Shown here: in pieces, positions 1-8,449 of the stretch
How positions within the stretch are numbered: the first letter of the stretch is position 1
How the letters are laid out: the number at the start of each line of letters is the position of its first letter
Source of the DNA: Bacillota bacterium
GTDB lineage: Bacteria > Bacillota > TC1
DNA: 63,330 bases
Assembly (NCBI GenBank): GCA_024635925.1
Contig: JAGXHY010000001.1
Location: 1-63,330, forward strand
Reading direction: 5' to 3'
Made by a program: the position numbers and the translations under genes
The notes under the pieces: model-generated
What the model was told of the DNA's origin: nothing
Seen by the model: only the letters and a program-made list of their open reading frames with translations
Databases searched by the model: none

Positions 1-17
1 TAATGGAGGTAACAAAT

Positions 18-185
18 ATGAGCGACAAAAATTTAAACTGTTCTGATTGTGGAGCTGAATTCGTATTCACTCAAGGCGAGCAAGATTTCTATGCTGAAAA
101 AGGTTTTACAAATGAACCTAGAAGATGCCCTGATTGCAGAAGACAGAAAAAACAAGAACGTAGAAACTACAATTCTGAATATTAA
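18..185 (+). CDS. Small zinc-ribbon protein
   Basis: A 55-residue protein with two CxxC pairs (CSDC near the start, CPDC in the middle) followed by a basic tail, as in the zinc-ribbon family PF13451. The pairs should bind one zinc; the function is unknown. The start is the ATG at 18, because GGAGGT sits just upstream at 5-10; an in-frame ATG at 3 lacks room for a ribosome site in this window. A hairpin terminator follows closely, so it is probably a single-gene unit. Confidence 0.8.
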   Translation: MSDKNLNCSDCGAEFVFTQGEQDFYAEKGFTNEPRRCPDCRRQKKQERRNYNSEY

Positions 186-212
186 AATTAAAAATAGATA
201 TTAAGAAATAAG

Positions 213-236
213 AAAGTGCCTAATGGCACTTTTTTA
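213..236 (+). terminator. Rho-independent terminator after the zinc-ribbon gene
   Basis: Eight-base-pair stem AAAGTGCC / GGCACTTT with a TAAT loop, running into T residues. Confidence 0.85.
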
Positions 237-250
237 TTTGCCTTTTTTTG

Positions 251-279
251 TTGACTTATTTATTTTATGGTGGTAACAT
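251..279 (+). promoter_or_regulatory. Promoter of the arsR-type operon
   Basis: TTGACT at 251-256 and TAACAT at 274-279 are separated by exactly 17 bases. The -10 box lies inside the left arm of the dyad operator that follows. Confidence 0.75.
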
Positions 280-308
280 ATTCTCATATACCAATATGGG
301 CATATGTT
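275..308. promoter_or_regulatory. Double-dyad operator, probably for the ArsR-type repressor
   Basis: Perfectly symmetric site: AACATAT at 275-281 mirrors ATATGTT at 302-308, and CATAT at 285-289 mirrors ATATG at 294-298, all around the centre at 291/292. It overlaps the -10 box and lies 26 bases before the regulator start, the usual place for an ArsR/SmtB autoregulatory operator. That this regulator binds it is inference. Confidence 0.7.
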
Positions 309-334
309 ATTTTTTATATATTTGGGGGTAGGTT

Positions 335-685
335 ATGGATAAGTTAAGTAATGTTTTTAAAATTTTATCTGATGAGACAAGGTTACGTGTTGTTATGCTT
401 CTTTTTAAGGAGAGGTTGTGTGTTTGTCAGTTGTCTGGTATTTTGGATTTACCTCAGCCTAGGGTTTCTAAGGCTTTATCTAAGCTTAGGGATGTTGGTT
501 TGGTGAGTGATGAGCGTCAGGATAGATTTGTTTTTTATTCTCTTTCAAAAAGGGATGGTTTGTTAGGTTTGGTGTGTGAGGGTATTTTGGCTAGTATTGG
601 TGATTATCCAGTATTGGTTGAGGATGCTAAGCGTCTTGGTTTTAAGGATGATTTGTTGAATGGGTGTGTAGTGCCTGTTAGTTAG
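335..685 (+). CDS. ArsR/SmtB family metalloregulator
   Basis: A 116-residue winged-helix repressor. The N-terminus has the family pattern of a helix with DETRLRVVMLL, then ERLCVCQL, the classic ELCVCDL metal-sensing box with its two cysteines, then a recognition helix (PQPRVSKALSKLR) and a beta wing. It should release DNA when As(III), Sb(III) or a related soft metal binds the cysteines. The start is supported by GGGGGTAGG upstream. It leads an operon with a permease and a redox protein. Codons are strongly G/T-ended (AAG, GAG, GTT), unlike most of the window. Confidence 0.9.
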   Translation: MDKLSNVFKILSDETRLRVVMLLFKERLCVCQLSGILDLPQPRVSKALSKLRDVGLVSDERQDRFVFYSLSKRDGLLGLVCEGILASIGDYPVLVEDAKRLGFKDDLLNGCVVPVS

Positions 686-718
686 TATAGTTCAATAATT
701 GTAAGGGGTTGTGTTTTT

Positions 719-1726
719 ATGTTTATTTTTACTTGGATGAATGATCAGTTGTTGAAGATGAATTGGTTGTATGATCTTGTTGAGGTTTTGGTTAGGGATG
801 TTTTTGGTTTGGATCTTGATGGGCGTCTTGGTGGAAGTGTTCATTTTTTTATATATGATGTTATTAAGATTTTTATTCTACTAATTTTTTTGATTTTTAC
901 TATTTCTGTGATTCAGAGTTTTTTCCCTCCTGAGAGGACTAAGAAAATTCTTGGACACTATAAAGGGATAAGTGGTCGTATTTATGGTGCTCTTCTTGGT
1001 ACTATTACTCCCTTTTGTTCTTGTTCTTCTATTCCTTTGTTTATTGGTTTTACTAATGCTGGGCTTCCTATTGGGGTTACTTTTTCGTTTTTGATTAGTT
1101 CTCCTTTGGTGGATCTTGCTTCTGTTTTATTGTTGGCTAGTATTTTTAATTGGAAGATAGCTATTGCTTATGTTCTGGTTGGTTTGGTATTGGCTGTTAT
1201 TGGTGGTACTGTTATTGATAAATCGAAGATGGAAAAGTATGTTGAGGGTTTTGTTTATAATAATGGTCCTAAGGTGGATTTGGTTGAGGTTAAGACGTCT
1301 TGGAAGGATAGGTTGATTTTTGGTAAAGATCAGGTTGTTGATATTGTTAAGAAGGTTTGGTTATATATATTGATTGGTGTTGGTATAGGGGCAGCTATTC
1401 ATAATTGGATTCCTCAAGAGTGGATATTGGCTGTACTTGGTCAGGATAAGTGGTATTCTGTTTTGGTTGCTGGTGTTGTTGGTATTCCTATGTATGCTGA
1501 TATTTTTGGTACTTTGCCTATTGCTGAGGCTCTTGTTGTAAAGGGTGTTGGTATTGGTACTGTGTTGGCGTTTATGATGAGTGTTACTGCTCTTAGTCTT
1601 CCTTCTTTGGTATTGCTTAAGAAGGTTGTTAAGACTCCATTGTTGGTTATGTTTTTTGGTATTGTTGTTATTGGTATTTTTGTTATTGGTTATTTGTTTA
1701 ATAGTTTTGGGTTTTTGTTTGTTTAG
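719..1726 (+). CDS. DUF318/ArsP_1-type permease
   Basis: A 335-residue membrane protein of the PF03773 permease family, with about eight hydrophobic segments in two related halves. The first half carries the family signature TPFCSCSSIPLF, with two cysteines in a membrane segment, then the conserved SPLVDLASV stretch. Characterised relatives (ArsP) export trivalent organoarsenicals; many others are uncharacterised. The ArsR-type gene upstream and the thioredoxin-fold gene downstream support a metalloid role, but the substrate is inference. AAGGGG lies 8 bases before the ATG. Codon use is G/T-ended like the rest of the operon. Confidence 0.85.
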   Translation: MFIFTWMNDQLLKMNWLYDLVEVLVRDVFGLDLDGRLGGSVHFFIYDVIKIFILLIFLIFTISVIQSFFPPERTKKILGHYKGISGRIYGALLGTITPFCSCSSIPLFIGFTNAGLPIGVTFSFLISSPLVDLASVLLLASIFNWKIAIAYVLVGLVLAVIGGTVIDKSKMEKYVEGFVYNNGPKVDLVEVKTSWKDRLIFGKDQVVDIVKKVWLYILIGVGIGAAIHNWIPQEWILAVLGQDKWYSVLVAGVVGIPMYADIFGTLPIAEALVVKGVGIGTVLAFMMSVTALSLPSLVLLKKVVKTPLLVMFFGIVVIGIFVIGYLFNSFGFLFV

Positions 1727-1833
1727 TAATTGTGAGATAATGTGTGTATATTAAATAAATGAATATAACAAGCAAATAGAATAATACAGTGTATATAAAA
1801 ATAAAATAAATGTTTGTTCAGGAGGATTTTGTT

Positions 1834-2067
1834 ATGGTAATTAAGGTATTGGGTACTGGTTGTAAGAAGTGTGTTAAGACTTATGATAATGTTAAGACTG
1901 CATTAGATGAGCTTGGTATTGAGGCTGAGGTTGTTAAGGTTGAGGATCTTGCTGATATTATGGCTTATGGGGTTATGAGTACTCCTGGTCTTGTTATTGG
2001 TGAGACTGTTATGTTTAGGGGTAAGGTTCCTAGTGTTGGGGAGATTAAGAAGGTTTTAGAGGTTTAG
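1834..2067 (+). CDS. Small thioredoxin-fold redox protein (MTH895 type)
   Basis: A 77-residue protein with GCKKC (CxxC) at the end of the first strand and the cis-proline motif STPGLVIG, as in the TM0996/MTH895 small thioredoxin family. It often accompanies DUF318 permeases and may supply reduced thiols to the permease or substrate; that role is inference. The start is the ATG at 1834 because CAGGAGG lies just upstream at 1819-1825; an in-frame ATG at 1810 lies before that site. It closes the operon begun by the ArsR-type gene. Confidence 0.85.
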   Translation: MVIKVLGTGCKKCVKTYDNVKTALDELGIEAEVVKVEDLADIMAYGVMSTPGLVIGETVMFRGKVPSVGEIKKVLEV

Positions 2068-2107
2068 TAAAGTTAGGTAAAATATTATAAATTATTGATT
2101 TTGAATT

Positions 2108-2137
2108 GACCTTGGTGTATGCTAGGGTCTATTTTTG
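2108..2137 (+). terminator. Terminator of the arsR-type operon
   Basis: Stem GACCTTGG / CTAGGGTC with a six-base loop, using two G-T pairs, followed by TATTTTT. Confidence 0.6.
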
Positions 2138-2266
2138 TGTCCAATAGAATTCTCTGTTTTAGTGTTTAGAGTCTAATTATTTACGTTAATTTTACATTAA
2201 GTATTTTATCTATTATTATTTTATATAGATTTTGATATACTATTAATGATTAGGAGCTGATTAATT

Positions 2267-5140
2267 ATGAATGATATTACTAATGAATTGTCACTATCTA
2301 TAGCAACAAGTTTTATAGACTTTAATTTAGAATCTTTAGAAGATTATAGACCAAAACTTTTAGTTAATAATTATAAAAAGGGAACTAAGGTCATTAATTA
2401 TTTGATTAAAGAGCTTGAAACTTGTAAAGAATTTTATTTTTCTATCGCATTTATTACTAATAGTGGTTTAAATATATTATTGAATGTTTTAAAGGAATTA
2501 GAAGAAAAAGGTATTAAAGGAAAGATTATTACAACAAATTATCTTAATTTTAATGAACCTAAAGCATTAAGAAGATTATTAGATTTTAAAAATATTGAAG
2601 TAAAAGTTTTTGACTCAGGAAATTTTCATGCCAAAGGATATATTTTTAAACATAGTGATTTATATACATTAATAATAGGCAGTTCTAATCTTACTCAGGA
2701 AGCATTAACAAAAAATGAAGAATGGAATTTAAAGGTAACTTCATTAAATGATGGAGAATTACTAATTGATACTTTACGTGAATATAATGATATTTGGAAT
2801 AAAGCGACAATTTTAAATAATGAATGGATCAATGAATATGCAAAACATTACAATAAAATTGTTCAATATAAGATAAAAGATTATTCTAATATTATTGATA
2901 TGATAGATATTCAACCAAATTATATGCAAAAAGAGGCTTTGCAAAGCATATATGAATTGAGAGAAAGAAATGAATCAAAAGGTTTATTAATATCAGCAAC
3001 GGGTACAGGTAAAACTTACTTATCAGCTTTTGATATTAAAAGCTTTAATCCTAAAAGGTTGCTTTTTGTAGTTCATAGAGAACAAATAGCAAAAACATCT
3101 ATGAAAAGTTTTAAAAATATATTTGGCAACTCTAGAAGTATGGGAGTTTTATCAGGAAATTCAAAAAACTTTGACTCAGAATTTATTTTTTGTACTATTC
3201 AAACATTATCAAAAGACCAAATACTTAATAAATTTACTAAAAAACAATTTGACTATATTATTATTGATGAAGTCCATAGAGCAGGTGCAGAAAGTTATAA
3301 AAAGATAATTGAATACTTTGAGCCTAAATTTTTACTTGGAATGACCGCAACTCCTGATAGAATGGATGGTTATAATATTTATCAATTATTTGATTATAAT
3401 ATTGCTTATGAAATAAGGCTACAAAAAGCTTTAGAGGAAGATATGCTATGTCCTTTTCATTATTTTGGTGTTTCTGAAATTTCTGTTGATGGTGAATTAT
3501 TAGATGAGAACTCTACTTTCAGTAAATTAGTTTCTTATGAACGAGTAAAAAACATTATTGAAAAAGCAGATTTTTATGGCTACTCTGGTTCAAGGGTAAA
3601 GGGGTTAATATTTTGTAGCAGAAATGATGAGGCGAAAGAACTATCTGTAATTTTTAATAGTAAAGGTTATAGTACTATATCTCTTTCAGGTAGTAATTCA
3701 CAAGATGAAAGAGAGTGTGCAATAAGTAGACTTGAACAAGAGGGTCTAGAGAATAAATTAGACTATATATTTACTGTAGATATTTTTAATGAAGGTGTAG
3801 ATATACCTAAAATTAATCAAATAATTATGCTAAGACCAACTGAATCATCAGTTATATTTGTACAACAACTTGGAAGAGGGCTAAGGAAAAATTCAGAAAA
3901 AGATTTTGTCGTTATAGTTGATTTTATTGGAAATTACAATAAAAACTTCCTTATTCCTATAGCCCTTTCTGGTGATAAGTCATTTAATAAAGATACTATT
4001 AGAAGGTTTGTCATGGAAGGTAATTCAGTTATTCCAGGATGTTCAACTATAATGTTTGATAAAATATCGCAAAAAAGAATTTTTGATTCAATAAATAATA
4101 CAAATTTTTCTACGATGAAGCTATTAAAGGAAGAATATACAAAATTAAAAATTAAAATTGATCAAATCCCAACCTTAGTAGATTTTTATCAACATGGATC
4201 GATTGATCCTCAGTTGATAATCAGCCATTCAAAGAGTTATTATAATTTTCTGAAAAAGATTGATAAAGAATATACTATTAACTTGAGCCTAAACCAACAA
4301 AAAGCAATAGAGTTTATTTCTTCAGAATTATCTAATGGTAAAAGACCACATGAACTTGTTATAATAAAAGAATTATTATATAAGGATAAAACTAGTTTTG
4401 ATGATATAAATAAAATTTTAGAAAAATTTAATATATATAATAATGAAAAAGGATTGTTATCAGCATTAAATATTTTAAATAGTAAGTTTTATACAAAGAT
4501 TGATTTAAAAAAATATGATGATCTCAGTTTTTTGAATTATAACAATAGAATAATTTTAAGATCGGAGTTTTTTACAAATTGTATAGAACCAGATTTTGTT
4601 GTAATTATAGAAGATTTATTGAAATATTCTATAATGGAATATAAAGACAATTATTCAAAAAGATATTTTGATACTAATTTATCTCTTTACCAAAAATATT
4701 CTAGAAAAGATATATGCAGGTTATTAAATTGGGATAAAGATGAAAGTTCAGTAATGTTTGGCTATAAAATAAAATATAATACTTGTCCAATATTTGTAAC
4801 TTATGAAAAAGATAATAGCATTGATGAAAGTATTAAATATGAAGATGAATTTATTGATCGTAATATTTTTAGTTGGATGACTAAAAATAATAGAAGCTTG
4901 CAATCAACTGATGTAAAGCAAATACTAAATAATAAGGATAATAATATTAAGATAGACTTATTTGTCAAAAAAGCAGATGGAGAAGGAACTGATTTTTATT
5001 ATCTTGGCATTTTAGAACCTATTCAACATAATCAGACAACTATTAAGAATAATAAAGAAAATGAATTACCTATAGTAAATATAAAATTCAAATTGAAAAA
5101 CACAGTGCGAGAAGATATATATGATTATTTAACAAAATAA
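2267..5140 (+). CDS. PLD-domain / SF2 helicase / DUF3427 protein
   Basis: A 957-residue protein. Residues about 30-160 form a phospholipase-D-like nuclease domain with HAK (121-123) and GSSNLT (138-143). A superfamily 2 helicase follows: Walker A SATGTGKT (243-250), DEVH (334-337), TATPDR (360-365) and motif VI QQLGRGLR in the second lobe. The C-terminal third matches the layout of DUF3427 helicases. Such proteins look like DNA-processing or defence enzymes, but no function is proven here. There is one HKD-type motif, so a dimer would be needed for PLD chemistry. It is very AT-rich and lies between metal and translation genes, convergent with a Nudix hydrolase; this looks like an acquired island. 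Confidence 0.85.
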   Translation: MNDITNELSLSIATSFIDFNLESLEDYRPKLLVNNYKKGTKVINYLIKELETCKEFYFSIAFITNSGLNILLNVLKELEEKGIKGKIITTNYLNFNEPKALRRLLDFKNIEVKVFDSGNFHAKGYIFKHSDLYTLIIGSSNLTQEALTKNEEWNLKVTSLNDGELLIDTLREYNDIWNKATILNNEWINEYAKHYNKIVQYKIKDYSNIIDMIDIQPNYMQKEALQSIYELRERNESKGLLISATGTGKTYLSAFDIKSFNPKRLLFVVHREQIAKTSMKSFKNIFGNSRSMGVLSGNSKNFDSEFIFCTIQTLSKDQILNKFTKKQFDYIIIDEVHRAGAESYKKIIEYFEPKFLLGMTATPDRMDGYNIYQLFDYNIAYEIRLQKALEEDMLCPFHYFGVSEISVDGELLDENSTFSKLVSYERVKNIIEKADFYGYSGSRVKGLIFCSRNDEAKELSVIFNSKGYSTISLSGSNSQDERECAISRLEQEGLENKLDYIFTVDIFNEGVDIPKINQIIMLRPTESSVIFVQQLGRGLRKNSEKDFVVIVDFIGNYNKNFLIPIALSGDKSFNKDTIRRFVMEGNSVIPGCSTIMFDKISQKRIFDSINNTNFSTMKLLKEEYTKLKIKIDQIPTLVDFYQHGSIDPQLIISHSKSYYNFLKKIDKEYTINLSLNQQKAIEFISSELSNGKRPHELVIIKELLYKDKTSFDDINKILEKFNIYNNEKGLLSALNILNSKFYTKIDLKKYDDLSFLNYNNRIILRSEFFTNCIEPDFVVIIEDLLKYSIMEYKDNYSKRYFDTNLSLYQKYSRKDICRLLNWDKDESSVMFGYKIKYNTCPIFVTYEKDNSIDESIKYEDEFIDRNIFSWMTKNNRSLQSTDVKQILNNKDNNIKIDLFVKKADGEGTDFYYLGILEPIQHNQTTIKNNKENELPIVNIKFKLKNTVREDIYDYLTK

Positions 5141-5172
5141 AAGGGTTAACTTCAATTGAAGTTAACCCTTTT
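5139..5172. terminator. Bidirectional terminator: perfect 34-bp palindrome
   Basis: The sequence from 5139 to 5172 equals its own reverse complement, centred at 5155/5156. It contains the last bases of the helicase stop codon (5138-5140) and all of the Nudix stop codon (5162-5164), and ends in A or T runs on both sides, so it can end transcription from both directions. Confidence 0.85.
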
Positions 5173-5557
5173 TCATTAATATTAATAACTTATCAAGTAT
5201 CTCTATATCTGCTGGGATCCATTTAACAGTATGAAGATTTTTATAATCTAACCACTTTGCATCAAGGTGTTCATTTAAGGTAAAGCTAGTATTGACTAGA
5301 GTACAAATATAACAATGCATAATTAGGTGGAAACTTGGATATGTATATTCAATAGTAATTAAAAATGAATCTATTTCTATATCTGCATCTAACTCTTCCT
5401 TTATTTCTCTCTTAAGTGCCTCTTCTTGAGCTTCTCCATTTTCCATTTTACCACCTGGAAATTCCCATAGATCTTTAAATTCACCATATCCTCTTTTTGT
5501 AGCCAATATTTTATTCTCATTTTTTATTATGGCCGCTACAACTTCTACTATTTTCAT
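5162..5557 (-). CDS. Nudix hydrolase (MutT-type dNTP pyrophosphohydrolase)
   Basis: A 131-residue Nudix protein. The box is complete: G36, E42, R50-E51 and E54-E55 fit GX5EX7REUXEE, and WEFPGGK precedes it as in 8-oxo-dGTP and (deoxy)nucleoside triphosphate pyrophosphohydrolases. It probably hydrolyses damaged or modified nucleotides to monophosphates. AGAGGTG lies upstream of the ATG. It converges on the PLD-helicase gene and shares its terminator; a functional link between the two is possible but unproven. Confidence 0.88.
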   Translation of the reverse strand: MKIVEVVAAIIKNENKILATKRGYGEFKDLWEFPGGKMENGEAQEEALKREIKEELDADIEIDSFLITIEYTYPSFHLIMHCYICTLVNTSFTLNEHLDAKWLDYKNLHTVKWIPADIEILDKLLILMKKG

Positions 5558-5664
5558 ATTAATAACACCTCTAAAGAATTATATCATAAATGAATAATGC
5601 TTATAACATTAAAATTTCCTTAATAAATATACTACATAACACTACCCATATTAAAAAACAATGA

Positions 5665-5670
5665 TATAAT
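5665..5670 (+). promoter_or_regulatory. Likely -10 box for the EF-G-like gene
   Basis: A perfect TATAAT in the 226-base gap before the EF-G-like gene. No convincing -35 box is visible. A 27-codon open frame (5697-5780) lies between this box and the gene. Confidence 0.4.
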
Positions 5671-5696
5671 AGTTTTAATACTGCGGAATAATAAGG

Positions 5697-5780
5697 ATGG
5701 ATGTGACGCAAAAGGAACAATGTAAAGCTATTGAGATTATAGATATAAGGAAAATGAAAGCTCAGAAACAAGGAGGATGA
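5697..5780 (+). CDS. Possible leader peptide upstream of the EF-G-like gene
   Basis: An open frame of 27 codons from ATG 5697 to TGA 5780. Its last codons run through the AAGGAGG ribosome site of the EF-G-like gene, and its stop is 3 bases before that gene's ATG. Translating it would therefore affect initiation downstream. It has no strong ribosome site of its own and resembles no protein I know, so it may be chance. Confidence 0.25.
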   Translation: MDVTQKEQCKAIEIIDIRKMKAQKQGG

Positions 5781-5783
5781 CAG

Positions 5784-7844
5784 ATGAAAACATACTCAAC
5801 TGACAAAATCAGAAACCTAGCCCTGGTAGGCCACAGTGGATGTGGCAAAACAACACTTACTGAGAATTTACTATTTAGAACCGGAGTAACTAGTAGACAA
5901 GGTAAAGTAGAAGATGGAAATACCGTATCAGACTTTGACAAAGAAGAAATCAATAGAAAAGTATCAATAAGACTATCTATAGTACCTGTAGAATGGAAAG
6001 ACACCAAGGTTAATCTATTAGATACACCAGGATACTTTGACTTCGCAGGAGAAGTATTCAGTGCATTAAGAGCCAGTGAAGCAGCACTAGTAGTATTAGA
6101 CGGCTCAGCAGGAATAGAAGTAGGCACAGAAAAAGTACTAGCCTACACCCACGATATAGAATTACCAAGAATAATCTTTGTTAACAAAATGGATAAAGAA
6201 AATGCTAATATACACAAAATAGTAGAAGACTTAAGAGAAAAATATGGGAAAATCATAGTACCATTTACTCTACCAATTGGTGAAGGAGCAGACTTTAAGG
6301 GCTTAGTTGATATAATAAACAAAACTGCCTATGAATATGTTGACGGAGTTAGAAAAGAAATACCAATACCAGATGAGATGTTAGATGAAGTAGAAGAACT
6401 ATTTGGAGAAATAACCGAAATAGTAGCAGACACAGATGATAGCCTAATGGAAAAATTCTTCACAGGAGAAGTATTTAACCACGACGAGTTTTTAAAAGGA
6501 GTAACTACAGCCTTACTTAATGGTACTGTAGTTCCATTAGTAGCAGGTAGTGTAATTAATGGCATTGGTGTAGATATATTAATGGATATAGTAGTAGACT
6601 ACATGCCAGCACCAAACTACGAGGGAGCAAAATATGGCTTTAGACACGATATGGAAGAATACAGAGAAGTAGATGTAAACCAACCATATTGTGCAGTAGT
6701 TTTCAAAACCATAGTAGACCCATTCGTAGGAAAAATCTCAATATTTAAAGTAATATCAGGAAAGATAAAAAAAGAAACAGAAATATATAACAGCACAAAA
6801 GAAAAAATGGATAAAACTGGAGGATTGTTTTATTTAAGAGGTAAGAATCAAATAGAAACCTCAGAAATAGTGGCAGGAGACATAGGAGCATTTTCCAAAC
6901 TATCAATAACTCAAACGGGAGATACACTAAGTGATAAACAACACCCAATGGTCTTCAAACCGATTAAATACCCACAACCTAACCTCTATATTGCTATAGA
7001 GCCTAAAAACAAAGGTGATGACGAAAAAATTGGAGCTGCTTTAAACAAGCAACATGAAGAAGACCCTAGTTTTGTAGTAGTAAGAAACAACGAAACCAAA
7101 CAACTAACAATAGGTGGACAAGGGGATGTTCAACTACAAATAATCTTAGATAAATTAAAAAATACTTATGGATTAGAAACAAAAACTATACCACTAAGAA
7201 TTGCTTATAGAGAAACAATTAAAGGCACAGCAGATGTTCAAGGAAAACATAAGAAACAATCAGGTGGAGCTGGTCAATATGGTGATGTTTATATTAAATT
7301 TGAACATGGAGATGAAGTTTTTGAATTTAATGAAAAAGTAGTTGGTGGAGCAGTGCCTAAAAATTACTTCCCTGCAGTTGAAAAAGGTCTTAGGGAATCT
7401 ATGGACAAAGGAGTCCTTGCAGGTTACCCTGTAGTAAATATTAAGGCTACATTACATAATGGCTCCTATCATGCAGTAGACTCAAATGAGATGGCCTTTA
7501 GACTAGCAGCAGCTCTTGCTTTCAGGAAAGGTATAGAGATTGCTAACCCAATACTTCTAGAACCTATATTGAAGATAGAAGTTAAGGTACCAGAAACATA
7601 TATGGGTGATGTTATGGGAGACATAAATAAAAGAAGAGGTAAAATATTAAAAATGGAACAATTAGAAGAAGGTTATGAGCTAGTAATAGCTGAAGCCCCT
7701 CATAGTGAATTGTTTGAATATTCTATTGATCTTCGTTCTATGACCCATGCTAGAGGAGGCTTTGTTACAGAATTTGTTAGATATGATGAAGTACCAATCC
7801 ATATAGCAGAAAAAATAATAAATGAAGCAAAAGCAGAAAAATAA
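5784..7844 (+). CDS. EF-G-like translational GTPase (FusA2-type paralogue)
   Basis: A 686-residue translational GTPase. G1 is GHSGCGKT (16-23), G3 is DTPGYFDF (80-87), G4 is NKMD (134-137), and the EF-G domains II-V follow to the end. The G3 histidine that activates water in EF-G and EF-Tu is a tyrosine here, which is seen in the EF-G-like paralogue subfamily. The true fusA lies at 61059-63137 with DTPGHVDF. The exact role of this subfamily is unsettled. AAGGAGG lies 7-8 bases before the ATG. Its first 1.3 kb uses many A- and C-ended codons, less so later. Confidence 0.9.
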   Translation: MKTYSTDKIRNLALVGHSGCGKTTLTENLLFRTGVTSRQGKVEDGNTVSDFDKEEINRKVSIRLSIVPVEWKDTKVNLLDTPGYFDFAGEVFSALRASEAALVVLDGSAGIEVGTEKVLAYTHDIELPRIIFVNKMDKENANIHKIVEDLREKYGKIIVPFTLPIGEGADFKGLVDIINKTAYEYVDGVRKEIPIPDEMLDEVEELFGEITEIVADTDDSLMEKFFTGEVFNHDEFLKGVTTALLNGTVVPLVAGSVINGIGVDILMDIVVDYMPAPNYEGAKYGFRHDMEEYREVDVNQPYCAVVFKTIVDPFVGKISIFKVISGKIKKETEIYNSTKEKMDKTGGLFYLRGKNQIETSEIVAGDIGAFSKLSITQTGDTLSDKQHPMVFKPIKYPQPNLYIAIEPKNKGDDEKIGAALNKQHEEDPSFVVVRNNETKQLTIGGQGDVQLQIILDKLKNTYGLETKTIPLRIAYRETIKGTADVQGKHKKQSGGAGQYGDVYIKFEHGDEVFEFNEKVVGGAVPKNYFPAVEKGLRESMDKGVLAGYPVVNIKATLHNGSYHAVDSNEMAFRLAAALAFRKGIEIANPILLEPILKIEVKVPETYMGDVMGDINKRRGKILKMEQLEEGYELVIAEAPHSELFEYSIDLRSMTHARGGFVTEFVRYDEVPIHIAEKIINEAKAEK

Positions 7845-7861
7845 ATTAGAGATAATATAAT

Positions 7862-7897
7862 AAAAAGACTAAAGTTTTATAAAACTTTAGTCTTTTT
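7862..7897. terminator. Bidirectional terminator: perfect 36-bp palindrome
   Basis: Self-complementary sequence centred at 7879/7880, with A and T runs at its ends. It sits between the EF-G-like gene (+) and the XRE gene (-) and can serve both. Confidence 0.85.
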
Positions 7898-7935
7898 GTT
7901 TGTTGTTATTATTGTTGTTAATATTTTTTAGTTAC

Positions 7936-8289
7936 TTAGTCTTCGTCGACTAGGGTTTGTATTATTTTGATTATTTTATCTTTTTCTTTTTGTTTCATTT
8001 GGCTAATTTTATCCATAAGTTGGGCTAGTTCTTGGTTTTCATATTTTATTAGTGTTTCTGCTATCATTATTGCTTGTGAGTCATATATTGGTAGGTCTTC
8101 ATCATTTACTAAATAGCTTTTAGTTACATTAAAGTATTGGGCAATTTTATGAACTGCGCCCATTCTTGGTTCGTTAATACCCTTTTCCCAGGCAGATACT
8201 GCACTGGTTGTAACTCCTATAGCTTTAGCCAAGTCGCCTTGTGTTGTATTTTTTTGTTCTCTAAGCTTCTTTATTCTTTCTGAGATCAT
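7936..8289 (-). CDS. XRE-family transcriptional regulator
   Basis: A 117-residue protein with an N-terminal Cro/CI helix-turn-helix (TTQGDLAKAIGVTTSAVSAWEKG) and a charged helical C-terminal half with no enzymatic motif, as in small phage-type or SinR-like repressors. The chosen ATG at 8289 follows AGAGGTGA; an ATG five codons earlier lies before that site. It is divergent from another XRE gene, and the 160 bases between should hold both promoters. Its targets are unknown; it may regulate its divergent neighbour. Confidence 0.85.
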   Translation of the reverse strand: MISERIKKLREQKNTTQGDLAKAIGVTTSAVSAWEKGINEPRMGAVHKIAQYFNVTKSYLVNDEDLPIYDSQAIMIAETLIKYENQELAQLMDKISQMKQKEKDKIIKIIQTLVDED

Positions 8290-8399
8290 TTCATCACCTC
8301 TCATTCATTATATGTTATTTTATTTGACCTAACAATATGTTTACTTCTTTTTTAGTGACTTTTTTATATGATATTTTTTGTTTAAAGTTTATATTATTA

Positions 8400-8428
8400 T
8401 TGACATTCAATTTTAAATTGATTAGTAT
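8400..8428 (+). promoter_or_regulatory. Promoter for the plus-strand XRE gene
   Basis: TTGACA at 8400-8405 and TAGTAT at 8423-8428 with 17 bases between, just upstream of AGGAGGTGA and the ATG at 8450. Confidence 0.7.
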
Positions 8429-8449
8429 ATTTAGTAGGAGGTGAATTGC

